A DNA stretch of 39,813 bases from positions 23,883 through 63,695 of the forward strand of contig DTSX01000112.1 in assembly GCA_012965065.1 (NCBI GenBank). The letters run 5' to 3'. How positions within the stretch are numbered: position 1 is the first letter of the stretch; every line of letters starts with the position of its first letter. Below the pieces are notes generated by a model. That model made no database searches. It was not told the DNA's origin and was given only the letters and a program-made list of their open reading frames with translations. The translations under genes were made by a program, and so were the position numbers. Of the stretch, positions 10,197-22,333 are shown in pieces. This DNA is from Gammaproteobacteria bacterium (GTDB lineage: Bacteria > Pseudomonadota > Gammaproteobacteria > Steroidobacterales > UBA11654).

Positions 10197-10780
10197 TACA
10201 ACGACTTATAAACGACAAATAGAACAAACAGTATTAAAAGCAACCAACCCAGCCTATCGATATTTCTTCGAATAGCCGGCATTCCTTTCTCTCCGCCAAA
10301 ATACGCAGCCCAGGCGACCAGATAAAATCTAATTCCCCTCGAAGCCACTGCAGCGGTGACAAAGAAAACAAAATTCAGATCCATTGCACCTGCAGTGATG
10401 GTAAATAGCCAGTAGGGAACAATTGAGATTCCAGCAACGAAAACCACACCAACCCCCCAAGTAGAAAACCAATCCATGGCTTGGATATAAGTCGATTGCA
10501 GTCCCAGGGCCGTAAACAGTTCCAAAGCATAATCGAGAGCAAAAAATCCAATGGCAAAGCCAATACAGCTGCCAAGAACCGAGCCGAGTAAAGTTATGCC
10601 GGCGTAGAACCAGGCCTTCTTGGGCTTTGACAGAGTCATGGGTACCAAAACAACATCGGGGGGTATTGGAATAAAAAACCAAGACTCAAAAAAACTGTGC
10701 AGGAAAAGAAAATAAATTGCTCTGGGTCTGGATGCGACCTCCAGTGCATAATTAAATATCTTGGTAAAAAGACGCTTCAT
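10196..10780 (-). CDS. yqaA: YqaA-family (DedA/VTT domain) inner membrane protein
   Basis: FFESWFFIPIPPDVVLVPMTLSKPKKAWFYAGITLLGSVLGSCIGFAIG; multiple TM segments; next to surE. Confidence 0.85.
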   Translation of the reverse strand: MKRLFTKIFNYALEVASRPRAIYFLFLHSFFESWFFIPIPPDVVLVPMTLSKPKKAWFYAGITLLGSVLGSCIGFAIGFFALDYALELFTALGLQSTYIQAMDWFSTWGVGVVFVAGISIVPYWLFTITAGAMDLNFVFFVTAAVASRGIRFYLVAWAAYFGGEKGMPAIRRNIDRLGWLLLILFVLFVVYKSL

Positions 10781-11529
10781 AACAACTGACCATCAATCCA
10801 TTCTTGCAAATCCTTACCCACTGAATGCTCAGTAAAATCTGATATCAACGGTGTTATGGAAACGCAATCATGCTCAACGGCAAAAAAATCTGTGCCTTCT
10901 GAGCCATCTTTGGGTGGTGGGGGTGGTCCAAGCCAATAAACATTTTCACCAAAAAGGTCTTTGTCTGGCTTAAATAGATCGGGGACAGACCGCTTTCCCA
11001 ATCGAGTTATGGCATAACCCTGTACATTCTCAAAGGGGATATCCGGGATATTAACGTTTAAGGTTTTTGCTGGTACATTTGGGTTTTTTATTAAGGATTT
11101 AACTAGGTTATGAGCAACCTCTACTGCGGTATTCAAATGGATTGGTTTTCTATTTACAATCGATATAGCCAAGCACGGAACGTCAATAAAACGCCCTCCC
11201 ATGGCGGCACCAACGGTACCTGAGTACAAGACATCATCGCCTAAATTGGCCCCGAGATTTATCCCACTAATGACCAAATCGGGTCGACGATCGCAAATGG
11301 TTGTTGCTGCAAGATGGATGCAGTCGCATGGGGTTCCATTGACGTAATAACCGTTGTCTTGAAATTTTCTTATTCTTAAAGGATTTTTTATTGTCAATGA
11401 GCTGCTGGCCCCACTGCAATTGGTCTCTGGTGCAACGATGGTTAAATTTGCTAGATCCGATAATGCCGACTCAAGGGCTTTTATCCCCTTGGAATAGTAG
11501 CCATCGTCATTGCACAATAATATTTCCAT
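10777..11529 (-). CDS. surE: 5'/3'-nucleotidase SurE
   Basis: ILLCNDDGYYSKGI, VAPETNCSGASSSLT, VNGTPCDCIHLA, DLVISGINLGANLGDDVLYSGTVGAAM. Confidence 0.97.
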   Translation of the reverse strand: MEILLCNDDGYYSKGIKALESALSDLANLTIVAPETNCSGASSSLTIKNPLRIRKFQDNGYYVNGTPCDCIHLAATTICDRRPDLVISGINLGANLGDDVLYSGTVGAAMGGRFIDVPCLAISIVNRKPIHLNTAVEVAHNLVKSLIKNPNVPAKTLNVNIPDIPFENVQGYAITRLGKRSVPDLFKPDKDLFGENVYWLGPPPPPKDGSEGTDFFAVEHDCVSITPLISDFTEHSVGKDLQEWIDGQLL

Positions 11530-11538
11530 AACGGGATT

Positions 11539-11616
11539 TTACAAAGATGTAACTAAGGATTCCATCCGTGCCTGATGTTCATCAGAAAACCAATAGTTAG
11601 CTGCCCAGTTAGTCAT
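11539..11616 (-). CDS. Possible 25-codon ORF overlapping the ftsB 3' end and filling the ftsB-surE gap
   Basis: Manual translation MTNWAANYWFSDEHQARMESLVTSL*; ATG at 11616 lies inside the final ftsB codons. Confidence 0.2.
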   Translation of the reverse strand: MTNWAANYWFSDEHQARMESLVTSL

Positions 11617-11911
11617 CCGTCTTTGCTTCCAAATCTGGTCTTGGCTTAGTTAGCAAATAAAACTCTTCGCCCTCTTTAATCATTCCAATGTCCTCTCTGG
11701 CTTTTTCTTCAATTGCCGAATAACCGTCTTTTAGATCTTTTATTTCCTCTCTGAGCTGAGAATTTCTAGAAACCATTTCATTGTTCTCTTTCTGCTGATC
11801 TTGAATTAGTTCTTTAATCTCAGCAACACGGGAGTAGCCGTCTTTGGTTAGCCAAATATTAACTTGCATCATCACTAGGAGAAGAACCAACAGTAAAGCT
11901 ATAAATTTCAT
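11609..11911 (-). CDS. ftsB: Cell division protein FtsB
   Basis: N-terminal TM, coiled coil, EKAREDIGMIKEGEEFYLL; immediately downstream of eno. Confidence 0.9.
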   Translation of the reverse strand: MKFIALLLVLLLVMMQVNIWLTKDGYSRVAEIKELIQDQQKENNEMVSRNSQLREEIKDLKDGYSAIEEKAREDIGMIKEGEEFYLLTKPRPDLEAKTDD

Positions 11912-11926
11912 GCAATCAGTCTGGTG

Positions 11927-13213
11927 CTATAAATCAAAAAGAGAGCTGAATGCGTTCTGGCCTAAATACACTGCGTCCTGGGCTAATATTTCTTCTATCC
12001 TGAGCAACCGATTGTATTTTTCCACCCGATCAGATCGAGACAATGAACCTGTCTTAATTTGTGTAGCTGAACTGCTTACTGCAATATCTGCAATTGTGGT
12101 ATCGGCTGTTTCTCCTGATCGATGCGAAATAATCGCAGTGTAGTTTGAGGATTCTGCCATCTCCAGTGCTGCAAATGTTTCGGTCAAGGTTCCAATCTGA
12201 TTGGGTTTGATTAATATTGAATTGGCTATACCCTTGTTGATTCCTTCTTGGAATATTTTGGTATTGGTTACAAACACATCGTCACCCACCAATTGAACTC
12301 GATCGCCAATTGATTGGGTCAATTTTTCCCAACCAGCCCAATCGTCTTCAGAAAGACCATCTTCAATACTGATGATCGGGTAATCGGTCGATATTTTAGT
12401 TAAATATTCAACAAATTCGTCGGAGTCAAATGTTTGGCCTGTGGATGAAAAATGGTATTTTCCGTCTTCACAGAATTCCGAAGCTGCAACATCAAGACCC
12501 AAATAAATATCCTTTCCAGACTGAAAACCAGCTAATTCTATGGCTTCCTGGATAGTGTCCAATGCTGCGATATTACTCGGAAGATTGGGGGCAAATCCAC
12601 CTTCATCTCCAACAGCCGTGCTGAGTCCTTGATTCTTCAATACTGACTTCAATGAATGAAATACCTCAACACCCAACCGCAGTGCTTCACTGAAACTGTC
12701 AGCACCGATGGGTAAAATCATAAACTCTTGGATGTCGATATTATTGTCTGCATGTTCACCGCCATTGATTATATTCATCTGAGGAACAGGCAAACCACAA
12801 TTGCTCGGGTTGAAGTACTGAAATAATTCTTTTCCTAAAAAAGACGCTGCAGAGTGGGCAGAAGCCAAGGAAACCGCCAATATTGCATTTGCACCCAATC
12901 TCGATTTATTTTCCGTGCCATCCAACTCAATGAGCGTTTTATCTATCTCATTCTGTTCCAATACAGATTTACCTATGAGTGTTTTTTGAATTTCAGTGTT
13001 GATGTTTGTAACTGCCGAATAAACACCTTTGCCGTGAAATTCAGGTCTATCCCTATCTCTTAACTCAACAGCCTCTCGACTACCGGTTGAAGCACCTGAG
13101 GGAACAGATGATTTGCCTCTGCTTCCATTTTCCAAGGTAATTTCAACCTCCACGGTTGGATTGCCTCTTGAATCTAAAATTTGCCTGCCATGTATTGATT
13201 TAATTTCTGACAT
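11927..13213 (-). CDS. eno: Enolase
   Basis: [68 protein letters not shown]. Confidence 0.98.
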   Translation of the reverse strand: MSEIKSIHGRQILDSRGNPTVEVEITLENGSRGKSSVPSGASTGSREAVELRDRDRPEFHGKGVYSAVTNINTEIQKTLIGKSVLEQNEIDKTLIELDGTENKSRLGANAILAVSLASAHSAASFLGKELFQYFNPSNCGLPVPQMNIINGGEHADNNIDIQEFMILPIGADSFSEALRLGVEVFHSLKSVLKNQGLSTAVGDEGGFAPNLPSNIAALDTIQEAIELAGFQSGKDIYLGLDVAASEFCEDGKYHFSSTGQTFDSDEFVEYLTKISTDYPIISIEDGLSEDDWAGWEKLTQSIGDRVQLVGDDVFVTNTKIFQEGINKGIANSILIKPNQIGTLTETFAALEMAESSNYTAIISHRSGETADTTIADIAVSSSATQIKTGSLSRSDRVEKYNRLLRIEEILAQDAVYLGQNAFSSLFDL

Positions 13214-13252
13214 TTAAAACCCTATCTGATTGTCTGTGAGTTTTTTCAACAA

Positions 13253-14074
13253 TCAGTTGTCTTGCTTAACGATCGTATCGATCTCTTTTAAAACATGTAA
13301 AAGTGGGGCCAACTGATTGAGTGGCAACGAATTGGGTCCATCGCTGAGTGCCTTGTCAGGATCAGGATGTGTCTCCATGAAAATACCTGCAACACCGGTG
13401 GCAACTGCAGCTCTGGCCAATGCCGGAATGTATTCTTTCTGGCCTCCTGAAGAAGATCCTTGACCACCCGGGAGTTGCAGTGAATGTGTGGAATCAAAGA
13501 TGACAGGGCAACCGGTTTCCCTAAGAATAATTAAAGAACGCATGTCAGCAACCAAGTTGTTGTAGCCAAAGCTATAGCCTCTCTCACAAACTAATACATT
13601 CTCATTGTTCACCGATTTGGCCTTGTCTACGACATTCTGCATTTCCCAAGGCGAGAGGAATTGGCCTTTTTTGATATTCATAGGTTTGTTTTGTTTGGCA
13701 ACATTTAGAATGAAATTGGTTTGCCTGCATAAAAACGCAGGTGTCTGCAGGACATCAACCACCGAGGCAACCTCCTCCAGAGGGGTATCCTCATGAACAT
13801 CAGTCAAAACCGGCACCCCAATGGTTTGCTTAATGCTTTCCAAAATGCGGAGGCCTTCTTCTACACCTGGGCCTCTATAGCTTGACACAGAACTTCTGTT
13901 GGCCTTGTCAAAAGATGATTTGTATATGAATGGTATCTCCAGTTTCTTGGTGATTTCTGCAATACTGCCAGCAACATCGTGAGCAAGACCGGCCGATTCT
14001 ATAACACAAGGTCCTGCTATCAGGAGCATAGGCAGTTTATTACCCACATTAATATTTCCAATTTTAATCGTCAT
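13253..14074 (-). CDS. kdsA: 3-deoxy-8-phosphooctulonate synthase (KDO8P synthase)
   Basis: [45 protein letters not shown]. Confidence 0.97.
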   Translation of the reverse strand: MTIKIGNINVGNKLPMLLIAGPCVIESAGLAHDVAGSIAEITKKLEIPFIYKSSFDKANRSSVSSYRGPGVEEGLRILESIKQTIGVPVLTDVHEDTPLEEVASVVDVLQTPAFLCRQTNFILNVAKQNKPMNIKKGQFLSPWEMQNVVDKAKSVNNENVLVCERGYSFGYNNLVADMRSLIILRETGCPVIFDSTHSLQLPGGQGSSSGGQKEYIPALARAAVATGVAGIFMETHPDPDKALSDGPNSLPLNQLAPLLHVLKEIDTIVKQDN

Positions 14075-14135
14075 TTTTTAACTCTTTATATTTTGATTTT
14101 ACCAAGAATCAGCTTTTTGATTGAACCAGTTTAAC

Positions 14136-15779
<1,644 letters not shown>

Positions 15780-15876
15780 TTATTTTTCTTTTGGGATTTT
15801 ATTATTTATATTGGGGAATCCCAATACCAATATCCCGGTATTTGAAGTTAACAGATATTGTCAGATTGGACAATCA

Positions 15877-17226
15877 TCAATTGTGTTTTATGGTGATGTT
15901 TCTGATCCAATTCACCATAAAACCATCCTCGTCTGTCGATGCAGTGTAATTCCGGTTAAACCAAAGATCACCCACACTGATTAATTCACTTTTTTGGTAA
16001 ATCAGAGGAATTTTATCTCTAACCCATGGAAGTATGTGATTCTCTTGAAAAAGTTTTTTAAGTTTCTTAGTTATTTTATGCCCCACAGGTTGTATTGATT
16101 CGCCTCCCTTGCGAAACTGTACATCAAGATTTTTATTGCACTTTTTGAGCGATAGACCTTGACCTTTGACCATAATCGCCGTCAAGGTGCTGCCGTTTTC
16201 ATCCAATACTAAAGGTTTATCAATGGACCAATTCATCGATCTATTGCTTTGATTTGGCTGTAATTCTGACAGTTTCAGAAAATAGAGCTTATCAAGATAC
16301 CGTTTAATGCAATAATCGCCCCAAACCATGGATGGGTTGACAGATTTTGGATTCAAAAGTGTATTGGTTCCAGAATTTAAGACTTTCATGGAGGGAACTG
16401 GAATTTCATTTTTCAAGATCATAAAACGGATGATATTAATAACTCGTCCAATTGATTTATTGTTGAACACTTCAATGTCTAAATTTTTAACCGGGTAGTT
16501 GAAACCTAAATCTTGTACGGCCAGCTCCTTCAACAAAGTCGATGTTTGGGTGGAAATATCTGATAGCCTTGAAACGGAACTTGAAAAAGTTGGCCATCTC
16601 TCCTTAAGCGTTGGAATTACCTTCATCCGCAAAAAATTTCGGTCGAAATAGGTTTCCTGATTGCTGGTATCCACCACCCAATCCAATTGTTTTTTCCTGG
16701 CATACGTGAGTATCTCATTTTTGGTAACATCCAAAAGGGGCCGCAAAATGTTTCCTCTTCCAAACTTAAATTGTTTTTGAATCCCTTGAAGACCCTCAAT
16801 TCCAGTACCTCTAGCCATCCGTAATAGTATTGTTTCCAATTGATCATCTTGGTGATGTGCGGTCATTAACCACTCTCCTTCTTGGATTGACTTTTGTAAT
16901 TTGTGATATCTGGCTTTTCGCGCTGCGGCTTCTATGCCAAAACCCTCTGTGGTACTTACCTTGACAGAATGGATATCTATTTGGATTTGGCTTTGATCAC
17001 ATGTTTTTTTACAGAAGTCTGCCCAACTTTGAGAGTCCTTAACTAAATTGTGATTAATATGAATTGCTCTGATGAAAATATCCTTGCCTACAACTTGATT
17101 TAAAGCATTAAGCAGCACGATGGAATCGACTCCCCCGCTTAATGAAACACAAATTTTTTTGATGTTGTGTGCTTGAATGTGGTGCTTTAAGGTCTCTTCA
17201 ATATTCTGGCTTTCGGTTTCAACCAT
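15877..17226 (-). CDS. tilS: tRNA(Ile)-lysidine synthase
   Basis: PP-loop SLSGGVDSIVLLNAL; MTAHHQDDQLETILLRMARGTGIEGLQGI. Confidence 0.95.
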   Translation of the reverse strand: MVETESQNIEETLKHHIQAHNIKKICVSLSGGVDSIVLLNALNQVVGKDIFIRAIHINHNLVKDSQSWADFCKKTCDQSQIQIDIHSVKVSTTEGFGIEAAARKARYHKLQKSIQEGEWLMTAHHQDDQLETILLRMARGTGIEGLQGIQKQFKFGRGNILRPLLDVTKNEILTYARKKQLDWVVDTSNQETYFDRNFLRMKVIPTLKERWPTFSSSVSRLSDISTQTSTLLKELAVQDLGFNYPVKNLDIEVFNNKSIGRVINIIRFMILKNEIPVPSMKVLNSGTNTLLNPKSVNPSMVWGDYCIKRYLDKLYFLKLSELQPNQSNRSMNWSIDKPLVLDENGSTLTAIMVKGQGLSLKKCNKNLDVQFRKGGESIQPVGHKITKKLKKLFQENHILPWVRDKIPLIYQKSELISVGDLWFNRNYTASTDEDGFMVNWIRNITIKHN

Positions 17227-17229
17227 CAG

Positions 17230-18189
17230 CTAGATCTCCTGAAATTCACCAATCGCTCTAAACTTCTTCCGACGACGATCTATAAGATCATCCAATGCCA
17301 GATTTTTCAACAACTGGACTTCATCGACGACGGCACTAGCAATGTCCTTATACATCAATTCTGGATCCCGGTGAAACCCTCCCAAGGGCTCTGGAATTAC
17401 TCGGTCGATAATGTCAAACTTTGATAGCCTTTTGGCTGAAATACCCATCGCATCCGCCGCAGCTTCAACCTCTTTTGGGTTCCTCCAAAGAATTGAAGAG
17501 CATGCTTCAGGCGATATCACTGAATAGATACTGTATTGCAACATCAAAAGCGAATCGCCCATCCCAATTGCCAAGGCACCTCCAGATCCACCTTCACCTA
17601 TTACCAGATTGATAATGGGAGTTCTGAGTGAAGCCAGGGTGAAGAGATTGCTGGCAATTGCCCCACTCTGCCCCCGTTCCTCTGCTCCGATACCTGGATA
17701 AGCGCCTGGAGTGTCTATGATGGTGACAATAGGCATTGAAAATTTTTCAGCAAGTTTCATCAACCTCTGCGCTTTTCGGTAACCCTCAGGTTTCGGCATT
17801 CCATAGTTCCTAAAAATTCTTGATTTCGTATCTTGACCCTTTTCCTGAGCGATGAACATAAGTGATAGATTCTCTATTGTCCCTAATCCAGAAACAATAG
17901 CTGCATCATCTGCATACATCCTATCACCATGCAATTCCTTAAAATCGGGAACTATGGCCTGGATCACATCTAGAGCTTTTGGCCTTTCTGGATGTCTTGC
18001 CAGTTGAGCTATTTGCCATTCGGACAAGTTAGAAAATATTTCCTTGGTTAAGGTTTCATATTTTCTAATTAAATTATCTATTTCATGATCCAGATCAACA
18101 GAAGATTCTGAATCAGCAGCAGTCAATTTAAGCTTTTCAATTCGCTTTTCTAATTCTATAATCGGCTGCTCAAAATCTAAAAAATCCAT
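17230..18189 (-). CDS. accA: Acetyl-CoA carboxylase carboxyltransferase subunit alpha
   Basis: MDFLDFEQPIIELEKRIEKLK; IDTPGAYPGIGAEERGQSGAIA; IGEGGSGGALAIGMGD. Likely start 18189 (track start 18198 adds MCT). Confidence 0.97.
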   Translation of the reverse strand: MDFLDFEQPIIELEKRIEKLKLTAADSESSVDLDHEIDNLIRKYETLTKEIFSNLSEWQIAQLARHPERPKALDVIQAIVPDFKELHGDRMYADDAAIVSGLGTIENLSLMFIAQEKGQDTKSRIFRNYGMPKPEGYRKAQRLMKLAEKFSMPIVTIIDTPGAYPGIGAEERGQSGAIASNLFTLASLRTPIINLVIGEGGSGGALAIGMGDSLLMLQYSIYSVISPEACSSILWRNPKEVEAAADAMGISAKRLSKFDIIDRVIPEPLGGFHRDPELMYKDIASAVVDEVQLLKNLALDDLIDRRRKKFRAIGEFQEI

Positions 18190-18268
18190 GGTGCACACTG
18201 TTTAATTGCAACGTTAATCCTATTCTACAATAGAATCGGTAAAAAAAGATTTAAAGCAAAGTTGGGAT

Positions 18269-21200
18269 TTAGTTGTCGGTTAGAAACTGAAAATTCCCTG
18301 AACCAAACTCAACTGTCAATTGGTCTCGAAGTTCCTTGGTTGCATTTACAGTCCATTCCTCACTCAACTGCAACCTATAAACGTCTATATCTGTCTTGTA
18401 GTGAATATTAACTTTACAGGATCCAGGAATATGGGCTTGGAGTATTGATTTTAGTTTATCAGGATCAAATTTTGTGCCGCACTTAATCAACAAAGTGTTT
18501 GCCTTCTTTTCTATTAACTGGTCTAGCCCATTGATTGCTTCTGCAACAAACTGCCATCTATCAGCATAGGCATCAAATCTAAGATTTCCTTTAAGATGAA
18601 GTACAGCATTTTCAACAAGCAAATCCCTAAAATTGTCTTTACGCTCTCCAAAGACAATTACATCGATTGTTGCGGTACCATCATCGAGTTTAAATATGAG
18701 ATTTTCCCCCCTCCGTTTCAATCCAGTGACCAGACCAGCAAGTTCTATCGTGTTTTTCTGGTTGGATCTAAATGACCCGTTGCTCGCTTCCATGGCAGCT
18801 TTTAATTTATCTAGTGGTGACTTAGTTATGTGGAGGCAATCTTTCCGGTAAGGGTCAAACGGATGGCCACTAAAATAAAAACCTAGACTTTGATATTCAT
18901 TGTGCAGTAAAACATTCAATTTCCATTCCTTTTTTCTCCTGAGTTTAGGAAGTGTTTGGAATTGATCTGTGTCTGAGTAAAACAAACTGTTTTGTCCGGA
19001 TTCCCGATCCATGGCTTTCTTATTTGAATAATTTAACCCGATCTCAATTGAATTGTTCAATGTTGATCTGTTTTCTTCCAAGCAATCTAAAGCACCGCTG
19101 TTAATTAATGCTTCAATCGTACGTTTAGACAATTTCTGCTCAGCGAGCCGTGAACAAAAGTCAAAAAAGTCTAGATAGCTGCCTTTGGTTAATCTTTCGT
19201 TGGTGATTGCTTCAGCAGCGTATTTGCCAATGCCTTTAATTGCCCCCAAACCATATCTGAGTGTTCTAGCGTCTTCGACAACAAAATCATAGCTGGAATG
19301 ATTAACACTAGGGGTCAAAATATCTAATTTAAAATCATAACAGTCCCCTTTTAATTGGATTAGTTTATCGGTGTTGTCAATATCTGCGGTCATTGAAGCG
19401 GCCATAAATTCTGCAAGATAATGAGTTTTCAACCACGCTGTTTGATAGGCAATTAGGGCGTATGAAACAGAGTGAGACTTGTTAAAACCATACCCTGCAA
19501 ATTTTTCTATGAGGTCATATATTCTTCTAGCAGTGCTTTCCTTGACGTTGTTGTCAATTGCACCCTGAATAAAAACACCTCTCTGCTTACTCATCTCTTC
19601 AGGAATTTTTTTACCCATTGCTTTCCGAAGTATGTCGGCACTGCCTTGAGAATAATTAGCTAACTTTTGTGCTATTTGCATAACCTGCTCTTGATAAACA
19701 ATCACTCCATATGTCGTTCTTAGAACTTGTTCCAACATTGGGTGGAAAGTGTTGACAAGGTTCAAATGGCCAGCTGCTTTTCTTTCAATGAAAAGATCTG
19801 CCATTCCCGATTGAAGGGGACCAGGTCGGAAAAGCGCAACCAAAGCCACGAGGTCATCAAATTCTGATGGCTGCATTCGCTTGATCAATTCTCTCATGCC
19901 TATCGATTCCAGCTGGAAGATTCCTACAGTTTTGGTTGAAGATAACAATTTGTATGTTTCAGAATCATTTGTGGGTATGGCTCGAATATCAATGCTTTTC
20001 TCTCCAGCTGCAATTAATTTTTCATTGATGAGTTCGACTGCATTTTGGATTACAGTGAGTGTTTTAAGTCCTAAAAAATCAAACTTAATGAGCCCAATCG
20101 ATTCGACATCATCTTTGTCAAATTGGGTGACAGTACCTGCTTCGCCCTCAACTTTATAAAGGGGCATAAAATCTGACAGATTTGAAGGTGCTATAACAAC
20201 ACCACCAGCATGCTTGCCGGCATTCCTTATCAAACCCTCTAGCTTGAGAGCCAAGTTAATAAGTGCTTGAACATCCTGTTCTTTTTCATACCTTTCACTC
20301 AGTGCGGGTTCTTTCTTTAGCGCCGACTTAATAGTGATTCCAATATCGAAAGGAATTAATTTTGCAATTTGATCAACCATCCCATAGGGGTAACCAAGTA
20401 TCCTGCCAACATCCCTGACAACTGCTTTTGCAGACATTGTTCCGTAGGTTATGATTTGAGAGACCATTTCTGATCCGTATCGATTGGATACATAATCGAT
20501 AACTCGGTCTCTGCCATTCACACAAAAGTCAATGTCGAAGTCTGGCAGTTGCCCCATCGAAACCCTCTCTGGATTCAGAAATCGCTCAAAAAGCAAATCG
20601 TATTTCATGGGATCAACGTCAGTAATGCCTAAACAAAAGGCGACTAAGGAACTGGGTCCTGAGCCTCTTCCCGGACCAACAGGTATGTTTTCTGATCTAG
20701 ACCATTGAATGAAATCAGCAACGATCAAAAAATAGCCTGAAAATCCTGTGGAGTGGATAATCTTGAGTTCATTTTCCAGTCTCTGAGTATAGGCTTCTTT
20801 TACCTCCTTGGTTGCAAGTGGAATTTGTTCTAAACCTTTATTCGCTGCTTTAATTAGAAAATTCTCTATTGTTTGTCCTTTTGGGACAGAGTAAGCAGGC
20901 AGTGCAGTCTGACCGGTAGTAAATTGAAAATTACATTTCTTGGCAAGATTTACCGTGTTGGTGACCGCCTCGGGTATATCTGAAAACAAATCAGCCATTT
21001 CTTTTTTGGTTTTGAAATATTGTTCAGTCGTGTATTCCCTAACCCGATTTGTGTTATCGATTACATCACCACGATCAATGCATACTCTTGCGTCCAAAGA
21101 CAAATAATCGTCCTGATTTAGGAATCTTGGGTTGTTACCTGCCAACAGAGGGACTTCGGCCAAGGAAGCAATTTCAACTGTTTTTTCCAGTAACTCTTCG

Positions 21201-21739
21201 TCCCTATTTCCCCCTAATTTGTGAATTTGGAGAAACAAATCTTCGGGGAAAATAAGTTGTAATCTTTCTACCTGTTTAGAAGCAGTTCTGGATTTTTCGG
21301 ATAAAAGTAGGTTCTGAATAAAGCCGTTGTAACCTCCTGATATTGCAACAAGACCTAAAGTGCTTTTACCATCCAGCCAATCAATATCGACCAAGACCTT
21401 GCCTTTATGGTAACCCTCCAGATACGATCGAGTAATCAAGTTTGATAAATTCTTATACCCAGTGGTGTTTTTACAAAGCAATATTAGTTTTGAAATTCTT
21501 TCTGATGCCCCTGGATGGATTGATACGGTTGCACCAATAATTGGTTTGATACCAATTTCAATTGCTCTTTTGTAGAACTTGAATGCCGCAAATAGATTAT
21601 TATCATCGGCAATTCCCAAGGCTGGCATCTGGTATTCAAGAGATTTTTCCAGCAAACCTTCAATTCGAATAACACTCTGACCTATTGAATATTCTGAATT
21701 AACATCCAGGTGAACAAATATTGGCTCCTCTTTAGCCAT
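18269..21739 (-). CDS. dnaE: DNA polymerase III subunit alpha
   Basis: GPGRGSGPSSLVAFCLGITDVDP, PDFDIDFCVNGRDRVIDYV, GKHAGGVVIAP, FRPGPLQSGMADLFI, FAGYGFNKSHSVSYA. Confidence 0.98.
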   Translation of the reverse strand: MAKEEPIFVHLDVNSEYSIGQSVIRIEGLLEKSLEYQMPALGIADDNNLFAAFKFYKRAIEIGIKPIIGATVSIHPGASERISKLILLCKNTTGYKNLSNLITRSYLEGYHKGKVLVDIDWLDGKSTLGLVAISGGYNGFIQNLLLSEKSRTASKQVERLQLIFPEDLFLQIHKLGGNRDEELLEKTVEIASLAEVPLLAGNNPRFLNQDDYLSLDARVCIDRGDVIDNTNRVREYTTEQYFKTKKEMADLFSDIPEAVTNTVNLAKKCNFQFTTGQTALPAYSVPKGQTIENFLIKAANKGLEQIPLATKEVKEAYTQRLENELKIIHSTGFSGYFLIVADFIQWSRSENIPVGPGRGSGPSSLVAFCLGITDVDPMKYDLLFERFLNPERVSMGQLPDFDIDFCVNGRDRVIDYVSNRYGSEMVSQIITYGTMSAKAVVRDVGRILGYPYGMVDQIAKLIPFDIGITIKSALKKEPALSERYEKEQDVQALINLALKLEGLIRNAGKHAGGVVIAPSNLSDFMPLYKVEGEAGTVTQFDKDDVESIGLIKFDFLGLKTLTVIQNAVELINEKLIAAGEKSIDIRAIPTNDSETYKLLSSTKTVGIFQLESIGMRELIKRMQPSEFDDLVALVALFRPGPLQSGMADLFIERKAAGHLNLVNTFHPMLEQVLRTTYGVIVYQEQVMQIAQKLANYSQGSADILRKAMGKKIPEEMSKQRGVFIQGAIDNNVKESTARRIYDLIEKFAGYGFNKSHSVSYALIAYQTAWLKTHYLAEFMAASMTADIDNTDKLIQLKGDCYDFKLDILTPSVNHSSYDFVVEDARTLRYGLGAIKGIGKYAAEAITNERLTKGSYLDFFDFCSRLAEQKLSKRTIEALINSGALDCLEENRSTLNNSIEIGLNYSNKKAMDRESGQNSLFYSDTDQFQTLPKLRRKKEWKLNVLLHNEYQSLGFYFSGHPFDPYRKDCLHITKSPLDKLKAAMEASNGSFRSNQKNTIELAGLVTGLKRRGENLIFKLDDGTATIDVIVFGERKDNFRDLLVENAVLHLKGNLRFDAYADRWQFVAEAINGLDQLIEKKANTLLIKCGTKFDPDKLKSILQAHIPGSCKVNIHYKTDIDVYRLQLSEEWTVNATKELRDQLTVEFGSGNFQFLTDN

Positions 21740-21740
21740 A

Positions 21741-22313
21741 TCAATTGCTATACATTTCAGGTTTAAACGTCATTCTATGAATTGGAGTTGGGCCAAATTC
21801 TTGAATGGCAGATAAATGTTCCTTAGTTGGGTAACCTTTGTTTTTATCAAATCGATATTGAGGGTATTTTATATGCATTTGTTCCATCAATTGATCCCTG
21901 GTCACTTTTGCCAGTATGGATGCTGCTGCGACAGAGGCATAAAGACCATCACCACCAATTTTGGGTTCCAATCTAAGACTCAAATTTGAGCGTACCACTG
22001 GACAGTGCGGCCCATCTATCAAGACCTGTATGTCATTTTGGTGCAACTGATCAATTGCTCTCTGCATTGCCAACATCGTTGCCTTAAGAATATTATATTG
22101 ATCCACTTCTAGGTGATTGGCAAGACCAATTGAATACTCTTGTGATTCGGATTTAATGATTTGGAATAATTGCTCTCTTTTTTTAGCTGACAGCCTTTTT
22201 GAGTCCCGCAAACCCTGTATGGTCTGATTTTTAAGGAACACGACAGCTGCTGCAACTACGGGCCCAGCAAGACATCCTCTTCCTGCTTCGTCAACACCTG
22301 CGATTAATTCCAT
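21741..22313 (-). CDS. rnhB: Ribonuclease HII
   Basis: MELIAGVDEAGRGCLAGPVVAAAVV; LRDSKRLSAKKREQLF; ASILAKVTRD. Confidence 0.97.
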   Translation of the reverse strand: MELIAGVDEAGRGCLAGPVVAAAVVFLKNQTIQGLRDSKRLSAKKREQLFQIIKSESQEYSIGLANHLEVDQYNILKATMLAMQRAIDQLHQNDIQVLIDGPHCPVVRSNLSLRLEPKIGGDGLYASVAAASILAKVTRDQLMEQMHIKYPQYRFDKNKGYPTKEHLSAIQEFGPTPIHRMTFKPEMYSN

Positions 22314-22333
22314 AAATAGACAAGAAAATTATT

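Noticed and set aside
15822-15845. Small inverted repeats (TTGGG/CCCAA, AATACC/GGTATT) in the tilS-pyrG gap
   Set aside because: 5-6 bp stems only; no match to a known pyrG regulatory leader that I can support.
18222-18236. ATTCTA-CAA-TAGAAT hairpin between dnaE and accA
   Set aside because: Short AT-rich stem, no downstream T-tract in either transcription direction that makes a convincing terminator; likely chance.
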